Positions 43,217-51,972 of a stretch of DNA of 64,000 nt are shown here, piece after piece (positions within the stretch are counted from its first letter, which is position 1; the number at the start of each line of letters is the position of its first letter). The notes beneath the pieces are model-generated. The model did no database searches. It was not told where the DNA came from and was given only the letters and a program-made list of their open reading frames with translations. Source of the DNA: UBA9732 sp052170315 (GTDB lineage Bacteria; Spirochaetota; Spirochaetia; Sphaerochaetales; Sphaerochaetaceae); NCBI GenBank assembly GCA_052170315.1, contig JBQNAT010000006.1, positions 1 to 64,000 on the forward strand, in the 5' to 3' direction. The translations under genes were made by a program, and so were the position numbers.

Positions 43217-43241
43217 TTCAGTAAAACCTGATTCAGTAAAA
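43212..43241. repeat. 15-bp perfect tandem duplication across the fba stop codon
   Basis: CCTGATTCAGTAAAA at 43212-43226 is repeated exactly at 43227-43241. The first copy contains the fba stop codon. Confidence 0.9.
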
Positions 43242-43256
43242 TCGACATATTCAGTG

Positions 43257-43290
43257 ACGGAGGCCGCTTAAAATGCCGGTCTCCGTTTTA
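43257..43290 (+). terminator. Rho-independent terminator of fba
   Basis: ACGGAG...CTCCGT with inner GCCG/CGGT pairs, followed by TTTTA. Confidence 0.65.
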
Positions 43291-43398
43291 TATTGACGCA
43301 TTAACGGTTTGACAGTATAAGCCGAACAATGATATATTTTTCATCGTTGGACAATTTCATGTCCGGATATACTTTATTTTCTATTGATTGAGGTGAGC

Positions 43399-43935
43399 TT
43401 GGCTACGAAAGAACTTAGGACAAACAGACAAATCCGCGCTAAAGAGGTTTTTGTAATTGATGAGAATAACGACAAAAGAGGTTCAATGAACTTCTTTGAC
43501 GCGTTGGCATTGGCAGAAGAGGCCGGGCTTGACCTGGTTGAAATTTCTCCCAACTCAAACCCTCCGGTGTGCAAAATCATAGATTACGGAAAGTACAGAT
43601 ATGAACAGGAAAAGCGACTGAAAGAAGCCAAGAAGAACCAGACCATTGTTAAGATGCGCGAAATCAGGATGCAGCCAAAAATTGACACGCACGATCTTGA
43701 GGTGAAGTCGAAGTCCATTGCCGAATTCCTTGGAGAGGGAGACAAGTGCAAAGTTACAATCCGTTTCCGCGGAAGAGAACTAGCCCATACGGATCTTGGA
43801 AAGGTGGTGTTGAACAGGATACTTGAAAGCCTTACCGAAAAAGAGGTAACATATAATGTTGACGTTCAGCCGATGATGGAAGGAAGGAATATGTCCATGA
43901 TACTGAGTCCGGCAAAGAGTCAGCTTAAAAAGTGA
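43399..43935 (+). CDS. infC: Translation initiation factor IF-3
   Basis: A 178-residue IF-3. LRTNRQIRAKEVFVIDENND begins the N-domain, CKIIDYGKYRYEQEKR the linker, and MREIRMQPKIDTHDLEVK, IRFRGRE and PMMEGRNMSM the C-domain. The start is most likely TTG at 43399 with GAGGTG a few bases upstream; TTG at 43384 is also possible. Non-AUG starts are a known part of infC autoregulation. First gene of infC-rpmI-rplT. Confidence 0.95.
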   Translation: MATKELRTNRQIRAKEVFVIDENNDKRGSMNFFDALALAEEAGLDLVEISPNSNPPVCKIIDYGKYRYEQEKRLKEAKKNQTIVKMREIRMQPKIDTHDLEVKSKSIAEFLGEGDKCKVTIRFRGRELAHTDLGKVVLNRILESLTEKEVTYNVDVQPMMEGRNMSMILSPAKSQLKK

Positions 43936-44013
43936 AAGAGCTTCCGTACGGGAGCTGATACGGCTGCCGCTGGGGGTTCTTGTTCCTCAGGGCGCTTATA
44001 AACGAGGTAAACC

Positions 44014-44211
44014 ATGCCTAAGATGAAAACAAGAAAGGCCGCCGCGAAGCGGTACAGGGTCACCGGAACTGGCAAAGTCATGTTCAAGAAACAGGGCCTT
44101 CGCCATATTCTCACAAAGAAGACCACAAAGCGCAAGAGAAATCTTCGCGCCGCAGGGATTCTCGCCGATGTGGAAGCAAAGAAAGTTAAAGTTATGCTTC
44201 CTTACGCTTAA
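44014..44211 (+). CDS. rpmI: Ribosomal protein bL35
   Basis: A 65-residue basic protein with PKMKTRKAAAKRYRVTGTGK and LRHILTKKTTKRKRNLR, the L35 signature. It sits 78 bp after infC and 17 bp before rplT in the conserved order. Confidence 0.96.
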   Translation: MPKMKTRKAAAKRYRVTGTGKVMFKKQGLRHILTKKTTKRKRNLRAAGILADVEAKKVKVMLPYA

Positions 44212-44228
44212 GCAGGAGGGTGTGAATT

Positions 44229-44588
44229 ATGCCAAGAGCAGTTGACGGAACCAAACACAAAGACAGACGCAAGAAGATTCTGGAACTTGCCAGGGGTTAT
44301 TACGGCCGCAGAAGCACCAATAACCGTATCGCGAAAGACGCTGTAGCAAAGGCGGGAGTCTACGCTTACCGCGGCAGAAAAGAGAAGAAGAGAGACTTCA
44401 GGACACTCTGGATTTCCAGAATTTCCGCGGCAGTAAGAGCAGAGGGTCTCAGCTATTCCCAGTTCATGCACGCAATGAAGATCTCGAATATCGAACTCAA
44501 CAGAAAGGCTCTTTCCAATATGGCTATTGAAGACAAGGCTGCATTCAGCTCCCTGGTGGCAACAGCCAGGAAAGCGCTTGAGTCCTGA
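44229..44588 (+). CDS. rplT: Ribosomal protein bL20
   Basis: A 119-residue protein. KHKDRRKKILELARGYYGRR and RDFRTLWISRISAAVR are conserved L20 regions that bind 23S rRNA domain I. In other bacteria L20 also represses its operon. AGGAGG precedes the ATG. Confidence 0.96.
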   Translation: MPRAVDGTKHKDRRKKILELARGYYGRRSTNNRIAKDAVAKAGVYAYRGRKEKKRDFRTLWISRISAAVRAEGLSYSQFMHAMKISNIELNRKALSNMAIEDKAAFSSLVATARKALES

Positions 44589-44624
44589 CTGAAACGGGTT
44601 TACAATTAGTAAGAGGAGTAAATT

Positions 44625-44966
44625 ATGACAGTTTATGAAAACATGCTTCTTCTTGAGGAAAGAGTAAAGAAAGCGGCAGTCTATATGAAGAGACTGAGAG
44701 TTGAAAATGACGCTCTCAAGAGAGACATTAAACTCATTACAGGTCATAATGAGGAACTTCAGGCCTACGTTGACAACTACAAGGAAGATGAGGCGCGCAT
44801 TGCCCAGAGCATTGAGTCCTCACTTGAGAGTCTCAACGATGTGGGTCTTGACAACCTTAACCTCAGCATTGAAGATCTTGAGGCCGCAGAGGAATTCTCC
44901 GCTACAGGAGGAGACATCATTGACGTGCCGGATATTTCCGACATTGATATGGATATAAATCTCTGA
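44625..44966 (+). CDS. Coiled-coil protein, ZapB-like
   Basis: A 113-residue acidic protein. Residues 5-65 form a heptad coiled coil (LLLEERVKKAAVYMKRLRVE, NDALKRDIKLI) resembling ZapB, the FtsZ-ring-associated coiled coil. The C-terminal 50 residues are acidic and rich in Asp, Ile and Leu, ending DIDMDINL. It follows rplT by 36 bp with AGAGGAG before the ATG. Resemblance to ZapB is by architecture only; ZapB of other bacteria is shorter and lacks the acidic tail. Confidence 0.55.
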   Translation: MTVYENMLLLEERVKKAAVYMKRLRVENDALKRDIKLITGHNEELQAYVDNYKEDEARIAQSIESSLESLNDVGLDNLNLSIEDLEAAEEFSATGGDIIDVPDISDIDMDINL

Positions 44967-44997
44967 AAGCTTTAGTAAACAGGTCTTTGTAATTGAA

Positions 44998-45026
44998 GAA
45001 GCCGCGCGTTTGTGCGGTTTCTTTTT
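44998..45026 (+). terminator. Rho-independent terminator of the infC operon
   Basis: GAAGCCGC...GCGGTTTC (stem with G-T/A-T pairs) followed by TTTTT. Confidence 0.8.
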
Positions 45027-45109
45027 ATCCGCATTAAGCGGAGGGCTCAATGAGCAATGGCCCATTGAAAGTCAATGACTCCTTCATGAAAAAACGCCAG
45101 AAAAATAAT

Positions 45110-45137
45110 TTGTAAAAACAATTTCTTATTTTATAAA
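45110..45137 (+). promoter_or_regulatory. Candidate promoter of the 45281 gene
   Basis: TTGTAA and TATAAA with a 16-bp spacer, in an otherwise gene-free stretch (44967-45280). Downstream, CCCCG-CCATA-CGGGG (about 45198-45212) would form a hairpin in the leader. Confidence 0.35.
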
Positions 45138-45280
45138 GATTTCTTCAAATATCGGTTTCATTTTGAAAAAACCACACAAAAAACCCGGCTGTGCGGCCCC
45201 GCCATACGGGGATGCCCCTTCAAAACCCTTATTGGCTTTGATAAGTTTTAACTGCAACGAAAAAACAAAGAGGGGAAAAC

Positions 45281-46318
45281 ATGGATTCCGAGGAACTGCT
45301 GTGTGAACAGCTGAGACGGTATCTCGAACTGTCGTCAACCGAGGGGCAGGATTCAGAGCGCACTGAAAAACAGTATATCAGGCTCAGAGATATGATAATC
45401 GTGGAAATCTATTTTATGAAGTCAGTGCGATACATAATTTCGGACGAAGAAATGTCGGGCTTCATACTTTATCTGGAGCATTATCTGTTTAAAATAATAG
45501 CGGATTATGACCCGGAGATTGGCAGCTTTCTCCCCTATCTCAGAAAAGCAATGGAGTATAAGGCGTTCAGCTATCTTGACTGTCAGTCCAGAGAACGACA
45601 GGTCAGACGCTCCTATATACGTTACTACCTTCCGCAGGAAACGGTTTCGGAGCCAAGTCCGGAGGATGTGTTCGTTCAGAAAGAGAATCTGTTTGAAGAA
45701 GAACTTCAGAAACTCCTTTCAATAATGAGGCTTAAAAAAGTATGCTCACTGCGCCCTGCAAGGCAGAGATGGCTTTTCATCCTGCTTTGCACAATGATGC
45801 CTAATCTTTCAATGGACATAATTGATACATTCTGCGATGCCATGAACTGCGACAAACGTCAGACATTTGCAATAGCTGATTATATTCAGACCGTATGCCG
45901 CGCGGATTACGGCCGGTACAGCCGTGAATATCTTCTTAAGCGAAGGGATTTTTACTGGATGCGTACTATTGAACTTCAGGGCAGGATACAGACATCTTTA
46001 AGCACAGGCCTATATGAAAGACAACTTGAATATCAGAGACAGCAAATGAAGAATTTAGTCTGGGAAATTCAGAGTTCTAAAATGCATATTCCCTACCCCG
46101 TGCTTGGAGAGATTTTAAATCTTAAGCCTTCCGTAATCGCATCCGCTGTTTTTCAGTCGAAAAAAATACTGGAGACCGCTGCAGGTCTGAATAAAAAATG
46201 CAGGGCATCCGCCAAGGTTAAAGAACCCGTAATAACCAGATTCGAGCCTTTTAAGGTTTTCAACATAAACCTGATTGCCGTGGAAGGCAAGGAAATCAAA
46301 GATTTGAACCTTGCCTGA
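45281..46318 (+). CDS. Uncharacterised 345-residue protein, weakly sigma-factor-like
   Basis: No family recognised. The protein is soluble, mostly helical and charged. FKIIADYDPEIGSFLPYLRK followed by KAFSYLDCQSRERQVRRSY resembles sigma-70 region 2 (as in FDPxxGxFxxYLxxxIR), and a second part (LRPARQRWLFILLCTMMPNL, then NCDKRQTFAIADY) could be a region-4-like or helical domain. The C-terminus (ILNLKPSVIASAVFQSKKIL) looks like a helix-turn-helix. GAGGGG precedes the ATG. It precedes rdgB by 42 bp. A DNA- or RNA-binding regulator is possible but not shown. Confidence 0.5.
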   Translation: MDSEELLCEQLRRYLELSSTEGQDSERTEKQYIRLRDMIIVEIYFMKSVRYIISDEEMSGFILYLEHYLFKIIADYDPEIGSFLPYLRKAMEYKAFSYLDCQSRERQVRRSYIRYYLPQETVSEPSPEDVFVQKENLFEEELQKLLSIMRLKKVCSLRPARQRWLFILLCTMMPNLSMDIIDTFCDAMNCDKRQTFAIADYIQTVCRADYGRYSREYLLKRRDFYWMRTIELQGRIQTSLSTGLYERQLEYQRQQMKNLVWEIQSSKMHIPYPVLGEILNLKPSVIASAVFQSKKILETAAGLNKKCRASAKVKEPVITRFEPFKVFNINLIAVEGKEIKDLNLA

Positions 46319-46360
46319 TAGTGTGTTGAACAACTTGCTTCAAAAGCGTATTCTCGGAAT

Positions 46361-46957
46361 ATGAGAATTTTACTTGCAAGCTCCAATGAGCACAAAAGGC
46401 ATGAGTTCAGTCAGCTTTTCAAAAACCATGAAATCCTTCTCCCAAAAGATTCGGGTATTGATTTTGAGTGTGAGGAAACAGGCGCAACTTTTCTTGAAAA
46501 CGCCATACAGAAGGCCTATGCGCTCTTTGACAGGGCACATGTGCTTAAAATACCTGTAATGGCGGACGATTCAGGACTTGTTGTACATGCTCTGCCGGGA
46601 CTTCTTGGAGTAAGAACTGCGCGATTCGGAGCTGAAAACGGAGGCCCTCTTCTTTCAGCGCATGATAAAAATATGCTCCTGATTTCCATGCTGAAGGGAA
46701 AGCCCGAATACGAACGCAAGGCTTCCTTCGTGTGCGCAATAGTCCTTATGCTGGACAGATACAGAATTTACAGCGCGGTAGAATCCGCTGACGGAAGAAT
46801 CCTTGAAGAGGAAACCGGAGTAAACGGATTTGGCTATGACCCCGTTTTCTACTGTTATGAGGCGCAAAGCCCAATGGCTCTGCTGCCGGAGGGGGACAAA
46901 AACCTTTACAGCCACCGCGGAAAGGCGGCTAAAGCTCTGATGAAGCTGATAAATTGA
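46361..46957 (+). CDS. rdgB: Non-canonical purine NTP pyrophosphatase (RdgB/HAM1)
   Basis: A 198-residue protein. LLASSNEHKRHEF (SxNxxK motif), ETGATFLENAIQKAYA, PVMADDSGLVVHALPG, GFGYDPVFY and SHRGKAAKAL are diagnostic. It hydrolyses dITP, XTP and similar to monophosphates, protecting DNA. No strong ribosome site is visible, suggesting coupling with the upstream gene. Confidence 0.95.
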   Translation: MRILLASSNEHKRHEFSQLFKNHEILLPKDSGIDFECEETGATFLENAIQKAYALFDRAHVLKIPVMADDSGLVVHALPGLLGVRTARFGAENGGPLLSAHDKNMLLISMLKGKPEYERKASFVCAIVLMLDRYRIYSAVESADGRILEEETGVNGFGYDPVFYCYEAQSPMALLPEGDKNLYSHRGKAAKALMKLIN

Positions 46958-47045
46958 TATTTATAATTTTACGCGGGAAGTCCGACCGGTTAAGGCCTGC
47001 ACCATAGCCGGCGCCTGTAAAATAAAGAATAATAAGGAGATAATT

Positions 47046-48827
47046 ATGTCAAAAGAAATACCTTTAAGAAGTGAAGTTAAAGAAGAACACAAGTGGGATT
47101 TGAGCAGTCTCTACAAAAATGACGAGGCATGGGAAAAAGACCTTGAAAAGCTTCGGGGCAGTATCGGTGAAGCTGAAAAGTTCAGGGGAACTCTGGGAGC
47201 AAAACCGGAAAATCTCCTTGCTGCCCTGAAATGGTTCACAGAAGCAAATATTCTGGCAGAGAAGGTCTATGTCTACGCGTCTCTTAAGTCATCCGCCGAA
47301 TCAAACGACCCTGAGAACCAGAGAAAAATGGGTGTAATCTCACAGGTCTATACAGACCTTGTCGCAGCCTCAAGCTATATGGATCCCGAAATTCTTGAAA
47401 TCAAAGAACTTGACAGCTGGATACAGGACAAGGCGTTTGACGACAGCCGCGTCTATCTCAAAAAGATAATGAGGCAGAAAGAGCATACCCTTTCATCAAA
47501 AGAAGAAGAGCTTCTTGCGAAGCAGTCAGAGCTTCAGAGTACGCCTCAGAAAGCTTTCAGTATGCTGACAAACGTTGATTTGGACTTTGGAAAGATAGAC
47601 GGTAAACCTCTTTCACAGAGTACCTGGTCACAGTTTCTAATCAATCCCGACAGGAAAATCAGACGCATGGCCTACAGGCGGTTCTATTCGACCTATCAGA
47701 AACACGAGCAGACAATCGCAGCGCTGTATGCAGGTTCCGTTAAACAGGATATTTTCAACGCCAGGGTACGCGGTTTTGATACGGCGCTTGACGCGGCCCT
47801 GTACAGGGATGATGTACCCGAAAGCGTTTATACCGGACTGATTGAAGCCGTGCATAAGGCTTTCCCTTCCCTGCACCGCTACTATGCTCTGCGAAAGAAA
47901 ATCATGGGTGTGAAAGAACTGCGCCACTATGATGTTTATGTTCCTCTTGTAAGTTCCATAAAGACACACAAAACCTACGAAGAAGCCGCGGAAATAGTTC
48001 GTCAGGCTCTTCAGCCATTGGGTCCCGATTACGTTGATACCATCTACAAAGGAATTACATCGGAACGCTGGGTAGACCGCTACGAGAACAAGGGTAAGCG
48101 AAGCGGAGCTTTCTCCGGCGGAGGCTTTACAGGCGCGCCTTACATTCTTCTGAATTACAAGGAAGATGTTCTTGGCGATGTCTTCACTCTTGCGCATGAG
48201 GGAGGACACAGCATGCACAGCTACTATTCAAAACGTAACAATCCCTTCCTGTGCTACGACTACACAATTTTCGAAGCCGAAGTTGCCTCTACCTTCAACG
48301 AACAGCTTGTGGCCCGATATCTAATTAACACCGCAGATGATCGGGCTATGAAGACTTATATCATTGCCAAACAGATTGATGACATAATCGCAACCCTTTT
48401 CCGCCAGACAATGTTTGCCGAGTTCGAGTTGCTCTGCCATACTCAGCAGGAACAGGGCCGGCCCCTGACTGTTTCTACAATGAGAAATACCTACCGCGGA
48501 CTTCTTGAGGCCTATTTCGGCCCTGATATGGTTTTCGAGGAAAATTCCGACCTTGAAGGTCTGAGAATTCCGCATTTCTACAATGCCTATTATGTATATA
48601 AGTACGCAACCGGTATTTCAGCCGCAATCGCCCTGTCAGAGAGAGTGGTAAACGGCGGAAAGCAGGAACTTCAGGACTACCTTGGCTTCCTTAAGTCAGG
48701 CGGCTCCAAGTTCCCGATTCAGACTCTGAAGGGCGCGGGTGTTGATATGTCCACCCAGGCTCCGGTAGAAGCTGCCACAGGCAAGTTCGCCGCTCTGCTT
48801 GATAGGTTCGAGAATCTGAATGTTTGA
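47046..48827 (+). CDS. pepF: Oligoendopeptidase F (M3 metallopeptidase)
   Basis: A 593-residue M3B peptidase. LAHEGGHSMHSYYS contains the HEXXH zinc motif (about residue 385), with the third ligand in FEAEVASTFNE; AFSGGGFTGAPYILLNY and IPHFYNAYYVYKYATG are also typical. It degrades oligopeptides in the cytoplasm. AAGGAG precedes the ATG. Transcribed alone, with its own terminator. Confidence 0.95.
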   Translation: MSKEIPLRSEVKEEHKWDLSSLYKNDEAWEKDLEKLRGSIGEAEKFRGTLGAKPENLLAALKWFTEANILAEKVYVYASLKSSAESNDPENQRKMGVISQVYTDLVAASSYMDPEILEIKELDSWIQDKAFDDSRVYLKKIMRQKEHTLSSKEEELLAKQSELQSTPQKAFSMLTNVDLDFGKIDGKPLSQSTWSQFLINPDRKIRRMAYRRFYSTYQKHEQTIAALYAGSVKQDIFNARVRGFDTALDAALYRDDVPESVYTGLIEAVHKAFPSLHRYYALRKKIMGVKELRHYDVYVPLVSSIKTHKTYEEAAEIVRQALQPLGPDYVDTIYKGITSERWVDRYENKGKRSGAFSGGGFTGAPYILLNYKEDVLGDVFTLAHEGGHSMHSYYSKRNNPFLCYDYTIFEAEVASTFNEQLVARYLINTADDRAMKTYIIAKQIDDIIATLFRQTMFAEFELLCHTQQEQGRPLTVSTMRNTYRGLLEAYFGPDMVFEENSDLEGLRIPHFYNAYYVYKYATGISAAIALSERVVNGGKQELQDYLGFLKSGGSKFPIQTLKGAGVDMSTQAPVEAATGKFAALLDRFENLNV

Positions 48828-48852
48828 AGACTGATAAGCTTTAGCTGAAAGA

Positions 48853-48880
48853 GCTGCCGCGTTTTTGCGGCGGCTTTTTT
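48853..48880 (+). terminator. Rho-independent terminator of pepF
   Basis: GCTGCCGC-GTTTTT-GCGGCGGC followed by TTTTTT. Confidence 0.9.
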
Positions 48881-48936
48881 GTATGACTGGAATCTCTCGC
48901 TTTTATCCGACTTTGAAGAGAGGCGTTGTGCACGGT

Positions 48937-48976
48937 TTTTGACGAACTGCACCCAAAGGGACTCGAACCGTCAAAA
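48937..48976 (-). other. tRNA 3'-end-like fragment inside an 8-bp inverted repeat
   Basis: On the minus strand GGTTCGAGTCCCTTTGGGTG (48968-48949) followed by CA resembles the T arm and 3' acceptor half of a tRNA, but no 5' half (GCACCCA) is nearby. TTTTGACG (48937-48944) and CGTCAAAA (48969-48976) flank it as a perfect inverted repeat. It could be a remnant attachment site, a dead tRNA, or chance. Confidence 0.4.
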
Positions 48977-49037
48977 TCAACGTTTTTTCGGAACAAAAAA
49001 AGAGGACTTTCTGATAAGTAATAACCGATTCATGTTT

Positions 49038-50468
49038 CTATATACCAACATCACCATCAGAGCAATGGATTACTTGTGTATTGACTTCTAAGGCCCAATC
49101 TCCACCTTTCGATACATTTTTCCACTGGCTCTTTGTCCCGAGAAAATAAATCTCTGTCAGCTTGTTACACTGGGAGAAAGCACAATCGCCTATGTTAGTA
49201 ACTGAATTTGGGATTGTTATCTCTGTCAGCCCCTTACAGCCGGAGAATGCACCACCGCCTATGCTTGTAACTGAATTTGGGATTGTTATCTCTGTCAGAC
49301 CGCTACAGCCGTAGAATGCAGAACTGCCTATGCTAGTAACTGAATTGGGGATTGTTATCTCTTTCAGACCGGTGCAGCCGGAGAATGCACCACCGCCTAT
49401 GCTTTTAACTGAATTTGGGATTGTAATCTCTTTCAGACCGGTACAGTCTAAGAATGCATAATCGCCTATGCTAGTAACTGAATTGGGGATTGTAATCTTT
49501 GTCAGACCGGGACAGACGGAGAATGCATCATTGCCTATAGTTGTCACTGAAGTTGGAATAGTAATCTCTTTCAGACCTGTGCAGCCGGAGAATGTATAGT
49601 TGTCTATGCTTGTAACTGAATTTGGGATTGTAATCTCTGTCAGACCGGTGCAGCGGGAGAATGCACCACCGCCTATGCTTTTAACTGAATTTGGGATTGT
49701 TATCTCTGTCAAACCGGTACAGCTGTAGAAAGCATAATCGCCTATAGTTGTCACTGAAGTTGAAATAGTAATCTCTCTCAGACCGATCCATCCGGAGAAT
49801 GCCTTTTCGTCTATGCCAGTCGTGCCCTCAGAGATGGTCACATAAACATTTGCAGAACAACCTATCCATGTATTGCTGTATGTAGTCAAATTGCTACAAG
49901 TGATTCTTATTGTCTGCTCATTAGTCCAGCCGTAGAATGCATAGTTGCCTATAGTTTTCACTGAAGCTGGAATAGTAATCTCTGTCAGACCGGTCCATCC
50001 GGAGAATGCAGCACCGGCAATTTCTTTTATCCGTATTCCCTTAACGTATTCAGGGATGACAAGTGAAGAAGGACAACTATCACGGTCTATATTTATAAGA
50101 ACTCAATTACTGTCAACGTTTAAAAACTGTTCGTAATAGGAAGTCGAAATATTTTCAGTTTTAGTAGCACCGCATATTGAACATGAATAAGTCAAGCTTC
50201 CGTCTTCATTCTCTTTTGGGGGTTTTGTAACTTCACCCTTATCCCAAACGTGTTCAGCTTTTTCGGATACTACATCATGTCCGCAGGTTGCTGCATGCCA
50301 ATGGGACTTTTCATCTTTTGTCCAGTCGGAACTGAAAGTGTGTTCATGTACATCCTTTCAGCCAGAACAAAGCAAAAGAACGAAAATTAATGAAAGAACA
50401 ATTCTCTTCACAGTTCGTGCACCAATTCGATGCGACTTCAATTCTTTATTATTCATGTGTAAAAACAT
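49038..50468 (-). pseudogene. BspA-like leucine-rich-repeat surface lipoprotein with two in-frame TGA codons
   Basis: From an ATG at 50468 (GGGAGA 7 nt upstream) one frame runs 476 codons to 49038, broken only by TGA at codon 37 (50360-50358) and codon 122 (50105-50103). Residues 20-36 are a lipoprotein signal peptide (RIVLSLIFVLLLCSG), and the first TGA stands exactly where the lipidation cysteine should be, before KD. Residues 40-105 form an H/W/C-rich module (HWHAATCGHD, YSCSICGATK). Residues 125-470 are about 11 BspA/TpLRR repeats of 23 residues (LTEITIPNSVTSIG and AFSGC). Without read-through only an unexported fragment from 49961 could be made. Such proteins mediate adhesion. Either a young pseudogene or sequencing error; recoding is unlikely. 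Confidence 0.82.
49190..50030. repeat. 69-bp tandem repeats encoding the leucine-rich repeats
   Basis: About 11 copies of a 69-bp unit, several nearly identical in DNA (for example two units encoding the same VKSIGGGAFS). High identity suggests recent expansion and potential for slippage or recombination. Confidence 0.85.
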
Positions 50469-50780
50469 TACAATGTCTCCCTGTTATTAATGGTACATGA
50501 GAAAAGGAATTAACACAAGTGTGAATTGGGTTAGGAGTACGCAAGCAGGGTCAACGCCGATTGAAAAAGAAAATGCAACAAACCCGAACACGCGTGGTAT
50601 CGCTACCAATAGCCCTATATGTCCGGAGATGGGTAAGAATTCTCAAAAGTGGGTAAGCTCGCCGCAGGCTGTTTCTTCAGAACAGCCGGAAAACCGGCAT
50701 TCAAGCCCTAAAGACACCAAAAGCAGCCTCTGGGGACTGCTTTCCGGGTTTGACTTTGTATCAAAGTCTGTAGTTTAGGA
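50469..50780. other. Gene-free stretch between the BspA-like gene and tRNA-Leu
   Basis: A 93-codon plus-strand frame (50497-50778) has low-complexity, Ser/Asn/Pro-rich composition and no ribosome site; the minus strand shows only a short hydrophobic frame. I see no supportable gene. Possibly decayed DNA. Confidence 0.5.
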
Positions 50781-50865
50781 TGCGGCCAACTGGACTTGAA
50801 CCAGCACAAGATCTCTCCCACTAGCACCTCAAGCTAGCGTGTCTACCAAATTCCACCATAGCCGC
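50781..50865 (-). tRNA. tRNA-Leu(GAG)
   Basis: 85-nt class II tRNA. Acceptor GCGGCTA pairs with TGGCCGC (with a G-T or mismatch), anticodon stem CTAGC/GCTAG encloses TTGAGGT with anticodon GAG, long variable arm GGGAGAGATCTTGTGC region, T arm GGTTCAAGTCC. CCA not encoded. Confidence 0.92.
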
Positions 50866-51012
50866 TTCTTTTGATTGAACATGACAAACTTATACTTTAT
50901 GAATTATTTAGTCAATATGTATTAATATTGCTTTGAAATTTCCTTTTTCCCATATTTTCGGGGAAAAGCACGCAAAACCCCAAAAAGCTCAAATATATGC
51001 TATGCTTTATGC

Positions 51013-51777
51013 ATGGACATATTCGAATCCAACAGAGAGGCATGGAACGAGGAAGTAAAAAGAAAGAACTACTGGACACTGATTACTTCAGAGGAAAGAA
51101 TTTTGAAGGCCAAACAGGGCATGCCTGAAATACGGATAACCCCGCACAGAAATGTTCCTCTTCAGTGGCTTAGCGGTCTCAGGGACAAAAAAGTTCTGAA
51201 CGCCTGCGGGGGCGGAGGTCAGCAGACACCTATCCTCGCGGCTTTCGGCTGCAGACTTACAACGCTTGACCTTTCAGACGCCCAGATTGAACAGGACAGA
51301 AAAGCTTTGGATAAATATTCTCTTGAAGCTGAACTTGTAAACGGAAATGTCCTTGATATGCCGTTTGATGATGCTTCATTTGATGCTGTTATAATTCCTC
51401 CTGCGCTGAATTTTGTAGACGATCTCGCAAAAGCATACTGTCAGGTTCACAGAGTGCTCAGGCGCGGCGGTATTTTCATGACCGGTATCGCCAATCCCAT
51501 AATCTATGCTTTTGATGACAGAGTGCAGGAGAAAAGGCTTAAGATGAAATATACTATACCCTTCTCCGATACTGTATCAATGTCCGCAAAAGAACTTGAA
51601 AAACGCCTTCGCAAAAAGGATACGGTTGAATTTTCCCACACTCTTGATTCCATTCTTGGAGGCCTCATTGATTCAGGCTTTATAATTAACGGATTCTACT
51701 CCGACGTCTGCGGAAGTGAACCTACCGATTCTTTTGTCCATGATTCCTTCATTGCCTTCCGGGCAGTGTCTGTGTGA
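51013..51777 (+). CDS. Class I SAM-dependent methyltransferase, substrate unknown
   Basis: A 254-residue methyltransferase. Motif I is VLNACGGGGQQTPILA (about 60-75), with Asn-Ala-Cys in place of the usual acidic-x-Gly; TTLDLSDAQIEQD gives the ribose-binding acid, and GNVLDMPFDDASFDAVIIPP motif II/IV. The family is related to UbiE/small-molecule methyltransferases. It stands alone, 195 bp before the aromatic oxoacid operon. Confidence 0.82.
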   Translation: MDIFESNREAWNEEVKRKNYWTLITSEERILKAKQGMPEIRITPHRNVPLQWLSGLRDKKVLNACGGGGQQTPILAAFGCRLTTLDLSDAQIEQDRKALDKYSLEAELVNGNVLDMPFDDASFDAVIIPPALNFVDDLAKAYCQVHRVLRRGGIFMTGIANPIIYAFDDRVQEKRLKMKYTIPFSDTVSMSAKELEKRLRKKDTVEFSHTLDSILGGLIDSGFIINGFYSDVCGSEPTDSFVHDSFIAFRAVSV

Positions 51778-51972
51778 TATCATGCGGCGGTATCCGGCTG
51801 ACTAAGCGCGAATGACACAGTTTAGTATTTTGCAGGGTTGTAAGCTAAGAACATATTGTTGTAATAATAACATTTTGTTACAAAAATCAACATTTCCATG
51901 GTGCTTTAATTGACCACCGCCCCCTTTTAGTGAGTAAATGGCTCATACGCTTATTTTATAAGGGGTATATGT

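Noticed and set aside
49038..49961. Intact 307-residue leucine-rich protein
   Set aside because: The ATG at 49961 is inside a repeat, with no signal peptide or ribosome site; the true start is at 50468 and the gene is interrupted.
49190..50030. CRISPR-like array from regularly spaced 69-bp repeats
   Set aside because: The repeats are translated in one frame as 23-residue leucine-rich repeats with no unique spacers.
50497..50778. 93-codon plus-strand frame between the BspA-like gene and tRNA-Leu
   Set aside because: Low-complexity composition, no ribosome site, no family features.
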